64,000 nt of DNA from Coccinella septempunctata (lineage: Eukaryota > Arthropoda > Insecta > Coleoptera > Coccinellidae). Positions 57,897 to 64,000 of the stretch are shown piece after piece; the stretch's first letter is position 1; each line of letters opens with the position of its first letter. The stretch lies in NCBI RefSeq assembly GCF_907165205.1, contig NC_058193.1, forward strand, positions 31,571,521 through 31,635,520, in the 5' to 3' direction. The position numbers and the translations under genes are program-made. The notes beneath the pieces were generated by a model. That model saw nothing but the letters and a program-made list of their open reading frames with translations, was not told the origin of the DNA and did not search any database.

Positions 57897-60800
57897 ATGC
57901 GACTTTTGTTCGAAGTGTACCTCCTGTTGTTTTTTTGTGTTAAGAAGAGCTGTACGAATCCCGATGCCAAAAGACTGTACGACGATTTGCTCAGTAACTA
58001 CAATAGACTCATCAGGCCAGTCAGCAATAATACGGATACTGTTTTGGTGAAATTGGGGCTGAGGCTTTCTCAGCTGATCGAGCTGGTTAGTTTGCAGTTT
58101 AACGCTACCAGAAAAGTGGTGGAAATTTTGTGGGGATCTCCTGAGATGAACCCAAAAATAACTCAATAGTTATATACCCTTTTGTAGGGGACAATAAGAC
58201 TGCGCTAATTGCAAGAAAAAAGATAATTTTATGAGTAGAAATAGATTCATACCATGAGATTTAAGGGAATTATGCGAAGCAATCTCTGACAATACATCAG
58301 AAGAAAAGACTTTTGGGGGGCGTGTCTAACCAAGAAATTCATCCACCAAATTGATATCATCTCACTAATTTGTCGGGATCAAAGGTTTATTTTTATCCTT
58401 CTTTATTTTCGCTCAGTTTCCTCGAATTATCCTAAAAAATCTTAAGTAAGGAATTGTGAGCTGATTCAGTCTGAACCCCAAAGATTTCTTAAATCCCGAA
58501 TTGAAACTATAATTATCGAATTATTTCCATCTTTGTCGATCATTCCATCTAACTTTTCGTCAAGCATTCGCCACATACAGATTTGTCACTTCGGTTCATC
58601 AAATTATCAGTAAACATTTTGCTTCAGTTGAAAGTTTCGTATTCAAACTTGATTTTAGTTTATTTTCTCCAAATATGTTCGGATTTTTGGGGGACCATCA
58701 GACTTCATCTCATTTAATCATATATGGTCTTAGTTTCAAGCATATTTTCCTCGTTGAGCTACTTTTTATTCTTGTTTGTACAGAGCGTTTCGAGTAAGGG
58801 TGTCCCTGAAGGTATCTTCAGTCTTGAATGGTATCCTCACATCGAATTTGTTGCCACTACTTCTCGTTTTATCGGATAAACTAACTTATTATGTTCTGTT
58901 TCTATCTGGTTGTCCCTAGTTTTCCTGGATTTTCAAGTAGTGTCTTCAATGGACGATAATTTCTCTTGTTTCTTTATCTTCAGATTTTCTACTGAAGAAA
59001 ATTCTATATGTTAGGTAATAGACGCTTTTGGCCATCTCCAATTCAGTGTTGAGGTGAACAAAAAACGAAATTTGTAATTTGTTCAACGCAAAAGATGAAA
59101 AAATAGGAACTAACCATTACCAAGTTTCAAAATGAAAAAATAAAAGGAAAAAATATATTTTTATGTTCACTAAAAGCAGGAGATTCTTGATATTAGATGC
59201 ATATACTTATTTTGAATTACCAACTTGTTGTTTGGAACGTGAAGCATCAATTTCTCACCCCATGACTCCATCCATCACTGCCTTCGTAAAGTTGTAAATT
59301 TTGCGTTTTCGATCTTTCTTCATTGATGCATTTGATCGATAATAATATAACAACCTAATTTTCCTCCCATTTTTCAGAATTTGAAGGATCAGATATTGAC
59401 TACGAACGTTTGGCTGGAACACGTGAGTGCAACTTTAATTTTTTCCCCAATTTTTGTGAGTATCATCTACTTTTTTCCAGGAATGGCAAGATCATAAGTT
59501 TATATGGGATCCCCAGGAGTATGGTGGTGTCACAGAGCTCTACGTGCCATCTGAACACATATGGCTGCCAGATATTGTTCTTTATAACAAGTAAGAGTCG
59601 ATATTATAGAGAGTGTGTCCTAGCTAAATGAATTACAATAGGTAGTTGGTGAAAACTTATGAAGCATACCTTAAGATTTAGGTTTGATACACGATGAGGT
59701 TTTCACTTAGATAACAGAAAGAGTCTAAGGGATTTCAGCGGTTTTTGCTAGGGTGGTTTTAGGGTTGGCTTACTCTCTTTTTTTGTTAAGGACAATGAAA
59801 GACTACACATCGAAAATTTCATCAAATTTTTCCTTTACTTCCAATTTCGTCAACAAAAACCCTATATTTCAAAAAGGTTACAGATTTGATCCCATGATTT
59901 TTCACGAACTATTAACATTATGGTCAAAGAACGTCTTTCACTTTCGCAGCATTTTTGGTAGACACCCTGTATACAAATTCTCATTCAATTACTGCATATT
60001 GCAACATTACAGCTAGGCAATATTTTGAGTCCAAATTTTTTTCTTGATTGTAGTGCAGATGGAGAGTATGTGGTTACCACCATGACCAAAGCTGTTCTGA
60101 GTCATACTGGTAAAGTTTTATGGACACCTCCAGCTATTTTCAAGTCATCCTGCGAAATAGACGTGAGATATTTCCCGTTTGACCAACAAACATGTTTCAT
60201 GAAGTTTGGATCTTGGACATACGATGGAAACCAGGTGAGCAAACAAATGGTGATGGATATAAAGACGTTTTAGGATTACGATATTATGAGAATAAGAACA
60301 ATGAGTTGTCCACGCATACTTCCATTTTTTGTTGGTATTTTTATATTTTCAAAACTAATTTGTACTAAGGCAACTATTCAAGGAGAAAGTAGTTCAGGAT
60401 TGAATATTCAATCATGAAGGAAAAGAAAAAATGAGAATTCTTCGATGATTCAACAATGTTCATCCAGATTTCAAATAAGCCCAGTTCTCCAATTCATTGC
60501 GGGGTCGACTATTTTAAACAAATCTATAGAATTTTTTTCAGAAACGCTCATTTGCATAACTGGGTTGACGAAAAACGACTTATATATTTATGTTAAATTT
60601 CAGATAGACCTGAAACACATAAATCAAAAGGTGGGAGAGAACAAAGTAGAAGTTGGCATAGATCTCAGGGAATACTATCCCAGTGTAGAGTGGGATATAC
60701 TGGGTGTTCCAGCAGAAAGACATGAGAAATATTATCCTTGCTGCGCGGAACCATATCCAGGTAATAAAAAGATTAAAGAACTCTCTAGATAAGGTTGGGA

Positions 60801-62280
60801 AATAATAATAATCATTTCATTCCCGTCAAAAATATATGAATTTCATTTGGGACAATCAGAATTTCATATTTTTCCCTTTCAGATATTTTCTTCAACATCA
60901 CGCTAAGAAGAAAAACGTTGTTCTACACCGTCAACCTGATAGTTCCATGTGTGGGCATCTCCTACTTATCAGTATTAGTATTTTACCTGCCAGCAGATTC
61001 CGGCGAAAAAATAGCGTTATGTATCAACATCCTCCTATCGCAAACCATGTTTTTCCTCCTCATCTCCGAAATCATACCTTCTACATCCCTTGCCCTACCG
61101 TTACTGGGCAAATACATCCTCTTCACCATGGTGCTGGTGGCCCTTTCAGTAGTGATCACCATCATAATCCTGAACGTTCACTACAGAAAACCGAGCACTC
61201 ACAAAATGGCACCTTGGGTGCGGAATTTTTTCATAAAGAGTGTGCCCAAGTTGTTGTTGATGAGGGTACCGAAGGACCTTTTGACTGAACTCGCTGCCAA
61301 TAAAATACCAAACAGCAGGCTCATGATGCAAAGGAACGAGCTTGGGTCCATGGATTCGAGCGGTTCGTCGAGCTCTTCCTCGTCTAGTTCATCGAGGCAT
61401 AGAGTTGGAGGATGCAATGGGCTTCATTCTTCAACTACAAGGAACAGGTAAAACTCCCCGCAATGCACGTATAATTTTCATAGTATTTGGTATGCAGTAA
61501 AGCGCATGAAAGTGTAAATCAGCACTCCAGTAGTAAAAGACTCTCGTAGGAAAAGAAAGTGAGCCTTTTTTGTAAGCCATATTGTTGCTAAATTAATTTT
61601 TGTCCTTTATTCATTATGATCGATAATTTTATTTCTAAATTGTTCGAGAGACTTTCTCCAATTTAGGCTGAAAAATCACGTCTTCAAATATTTTGCATTA
61701 ATGGCACACATCATGATGACTGTTGAGTTATAATTTTTTGCAATTCATATCTTTTTTCCAGACTAAGGGGTTTTGCAGGCGCTCTTGGGGGTCGTTTGGG
61801 ATACAACGGTCTTCCATCAGTGTTCTCTGGACTAGATGAAAGTGACTCAAGTACAAGAAAGAAATATCCTTTTGAACTTGAGAAAGCAATACATAATGTT
61901 ATGTTTATTCAACACCACATTCAGAGACAAGATCAATTCAATGCAGTAAGTAGGAGAAACATTTTTAACTCCTCCCATGAGGAGCATTCTATAACCGAAA
62001 TTCTCCTCAGAGGTGTTACACAGAAATCATAAAACATAAATATATTCTGATTTCTATGGGTTCTCACCACCGTTATCTATTTCCACAGGAAGATCAAGAT
62101 TGGGGTTTTGTTGCTATGGTGCTAGATCGTCTCTTCCTCTGGTTGTTCATAATAGCATCCCTTGTTGGGACCTTTGCTATCCTCTGTGAAGCTCCAGCAC
62201 TCTATGACGATACAAAAGCCATAGACCTGGAGTTATCATCTGTAGCCCAACAGCAATTTCTGCCAGATTTAGAATTTTAG
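57897..62280 (+). CDS. nAChRalpha2: Nicotinic acetylcholine receptor alpha2-like subunit
   Basis: Eight coding exons: 57897-58085, 59378-59422, 59481-59590, 60054-60234, 60604-60760, 60883-61447, 61762-61945 and 62089-62280. All have GT..AG borders, giving 540 aa. In order: signal peptide (LLFEVYLLLFFCV), then NPDAKRLYDDLLSNYNRLIR, then the extracellular ligand-binding domain. That domain holds the Cys-loop (CEIDVRYFPFDQQTC) and the vicinal cysteines YYPCC that define alpha subunits. The transmembrane helices follow: M1 (YTVNLIVPCVGISYLSVLVF), M2 (IALCINILLSQTMFFLLI), M3, a Ser-rich M3-M4 loop and M4 (FLWLFIIASLVGTFAIL). N-glycosylation sites are NNT near the N-terminus and NIT before M1. The product is a synaptic ligand-gated cation channel subunit and a neonicotinoid target class. 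Wording such as ADGEYVVTTMTKAVL and EKYYPCCAEPYP agrees better with fly alpha2 than with alpha1, alpha3 or alpha4, from memory. The 45-nt and 110-nt exons are family-typical. Confidence 0.93.
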
Positions 62281-62391
62281 AACTGGAATGTTATTAACTG
62301 CAATAACACCTTTCCCCGTTGTTGATATTGAATAAGATACATTGACATTTATGAATGAATTTATTATTAAATTTACAAAACTATCCAAATT
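62281..62391. terminator. Shared 3' ends of receptor and METTL18 genes
   Basis: Only 111 bp separate the two convergent stop codons. AATAAA on the minus strand at 62360-62365 lies 27 nt after the METTL18 stop. ATTAAA on the plus strand at 62366-62371 is the first poly(A)-like hexamer for the receptor. The two signals abut, so the mature mRNAs probably overlap at their 3' ends. Confidence 0.6.
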
Positions 62392-64000
62392 TTACTTAAA
62401 TTTTATTTCGAGGATTTCTCTTACAAGACCGTTAGTGTGTGACCATACTGTTTGATAACTGAAGATTCCCTCTTTGTCTAAAATATTCTTGAAATCAAAA
62501 AGTCCACCGCCGGGGCCGAAATAGTGGGCTTTTGCTGCTAACAATCTGAGAGTGAATGTAAGAAAAATTTTTAATAGGTAAATAAAACTAATAGAATATC
62601 TTCATCAACCTTTTAAGGTACATTCAAACATTAAATTATATTACATTTTATTGTGGAACTCTCGATATAATTATGGAGCATTATATTCATAACGCTGCTA
62701 AATATAGCAAAGTGAAGATATATAATGAACGCTTGAGAAGTTTGAGTTTTTTGTCTGGCACATTGACTTTTTTGGTCTCTGTTCATACACATCTCATTCA
62801 CTCATTTCTTACTTATAGATATTGGTTGAAAGTTCCGAAGTACACTTCGAAAATCATTTTCGTCTAAGATACTACGCTTATAATATAAATCTGTAGTCTA
62901 GAATAGCTATCAGAAAGGATAACACCATTTACATGAGAAAGTAAATATAGTTTAATGAAAAAGTAATTTTAGATAATTTTCACTTCAAAATTTCATTCAG
63001 TAAGAATATTAGAAAATCAAAGGCTTGGTGATATTGCAAAAATAATCTCTGTGAGATGAGTTGGAGCATCTTTTTTCAATAATTGAATAACTGTTCATCA
63101 GACAATCTCGTAGAATGTTAATTACATTTTTACTTAGAAGATACTTAGGAATATTCATTAATTTCGATCTGATAGTGAAGAAAAACTGGTGCTGCCAATA
63201 TATCAAAATCTTCCAAATCACTCTTTTGTATAATATAATATTTCTAATGTTAAATAATAAATGATTAATTGAAATTTGCTTCCTTACCCGCAATTGAAAC
63301 AACAGAAATAAATCACTATATGGGAATTAATTAGTTGCTGAAAAAAATTATTATTTGAAATTCTCAGGTTGACTAATATTTTTTTAACTATGGTGAGTAT
63401 ATGCAGCATTCCTAAGATCAAAGTTACCAATCTTTATAGCAATGTGATCACCATCAGCCAATACTATAAATCTCTGACTTAGGAGGACTGCATAGGTACT
63501 TAAAATTACTTAACAGTGTGATTAAAAAAAAAGGTTTTCCAGGAAAAAAGGATACATAACACCAGATGGGCTCAATAAGTTCTGGAAAATATTGTGCAGC
63601 TTCATATAATTATTGGGACTATAAATTGTTTCACTTGTGAAAATATAATCGAATTTATCTTCAGGTGAGTATTCTTTCTGCCAAAGTTCTGAAAAGGAGA
63701 GCCAATCTCCACAAAAAAATTTACATCTGTTGAAGTCGAATTGTGGAATATTCTCTAAATTTGCCTTGATATTGGGATAAGTTACATATCTTAGAACCTC
63801 ATCATTCTGAAATTTTAATTTGCAATCAATTTAGAAAACAACTGTGGCATGGTTCTCACGTAATCTTGAAAATAGCATTTTGCTCCTTTAATCATGCACA
63901 TTATTCCAATCAATCCAGCACCGCATCCTAGATCTAAGACTTTCCTTTCAAACAGATTTTTTTGCTCATTCTCAATAAAGTTGATTAAATCATGAGTACA
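62392..64000 (-). CDS. METTL18: METTL18-type histidine protein methyltransferase (3' part)
   Basis: Three minus-strand exons are visible: 64000-63860 (continuing beyond the window), 63806-63556 and 62545-62392, together 181 codons plus stop. Exon joins keep the frame and use GT..AG. The first exon holds KVLDLGCGAGLIGI, the S-adenosylmethionine-binding motif I, and FQDY. The second has YVTYPNIKAN, GDWLSF and DYIFTSETIYS. The last has LLAAKAHYFGPGGGLFDF, which matches the AKAHYFGVGGG signature of METTL18. METTL18 methylates a histidine of ribosomal protein RPL3 in mammals. The same role here is inferred from homology. The N-terminal half lies outside the window. A 1.0 kb AT-rich intron (62546-63555) holds nothing recognised. 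Confidence 0.88.

Noticed and set aside
57699..58166. 155-codon minus-strand frame
   Set aside because: It is the reverse strand of the receptor's first coding exon and leader; the plus-strand protein is unambiguous.
1..64000. Search for LTR retrotransposon pairs
   Set aside because: All long direct repeats found are DNA-transposon copies with inverted ends and TA targets or tandem arrays; no gag/pol/protease motifs with flanking LTRs were seen.

Overview
The window is eukaryotic nuclear DNA from an insect, most likely a holometabolous insect and plausibly a beetle (an inference, not proven). The grounds are intron-containing genes with GT..AG borders, an insect-type Hairy protein ending in WRPW, an insect nicotinic acetylcholine receptor alpha subunit, and a dense load of TA-flanked DNA transposons. 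The sequence is AT-rich by eye. Bacterial-style signals (operons, ribosome binding sites, CRISPR) are absent. I found no tRNA or rRNA gene and no LTR retrotransposon.

Three host genes can be supported. (1) hairy, + strand, three coding exons between 3599 and 12103 (271 aa). It has two introns full of inverted-repeat elements and a 3' UTR carrying three K boxes, a GY box inside an extended miR-7-like site, and a cluster of Pumilio-type elements. (2) A nicotinic acetylcholine receptor alpha2-like subunit, + strand, eight coding exons between 57897 and 62280 (540 aa), preceded by two overlapping upstream ORFs. (3) The 3' part of a METTL18-type histidine methyltransferase gene on the - strand, 62392 to the right edge, tail-to-tail with the receptor gene and only 111 bp from it.

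The roughly 45 kb between hairy and the receptor gene has no recognisable host coding gene. It is a transposon graveyard with unusually clear boundaries. It holds four mariner copies (16.8, 45.0, 49.9 and 56.7 kb) and two Tc1-like DD34E copies (24.8 and 43.8 kb, the second with an intact catalytic triad and fused to a mariner fragment). A 1.5 kb P-like element with 31-bp terminal repeats and a THAP remnant is nested in one mariner. Three copies of a 1.2 kb TA-flanked family lie at 18.9, 37.2 and 41.9 kb. A GGGGAG-ended element with seven internal motif copies sits at 20.1 kb. There are two LINE remnants (27.1-29.5 kb), five perfectly spaced 175-bp tandem repeats (47.4-48.3 kb), and a giant palindrome with about 670-bp arms (53.3-55.8 kb). 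At least nine copies or pieces of a roughly 690-bp inverted-repeat family end in TA-CAGGGTGAGTC. Several unrelated repeat families share the CAGGGTG start and the TA target.

Between the repeats are islands of higher GC (24.1-24.35, 26.34-26.7, 32.77-33.25, 38.6-39.4, 41.45-41.76, 43.33-43.78, 46.05-46.5 and 49.38-49.7 kb). They are candidate enhancers, promoters or 5' UTR exons. One possible set (41.5 and 49.4 kb) could form the untranslated leader of the receptor gene, but this is speculative. Coordinates of coding exons and of TA-flanked elements were read directly from splice-site and terminal-repeat sequences. Family assignments rest on remembered protein motifs; no database search was run.
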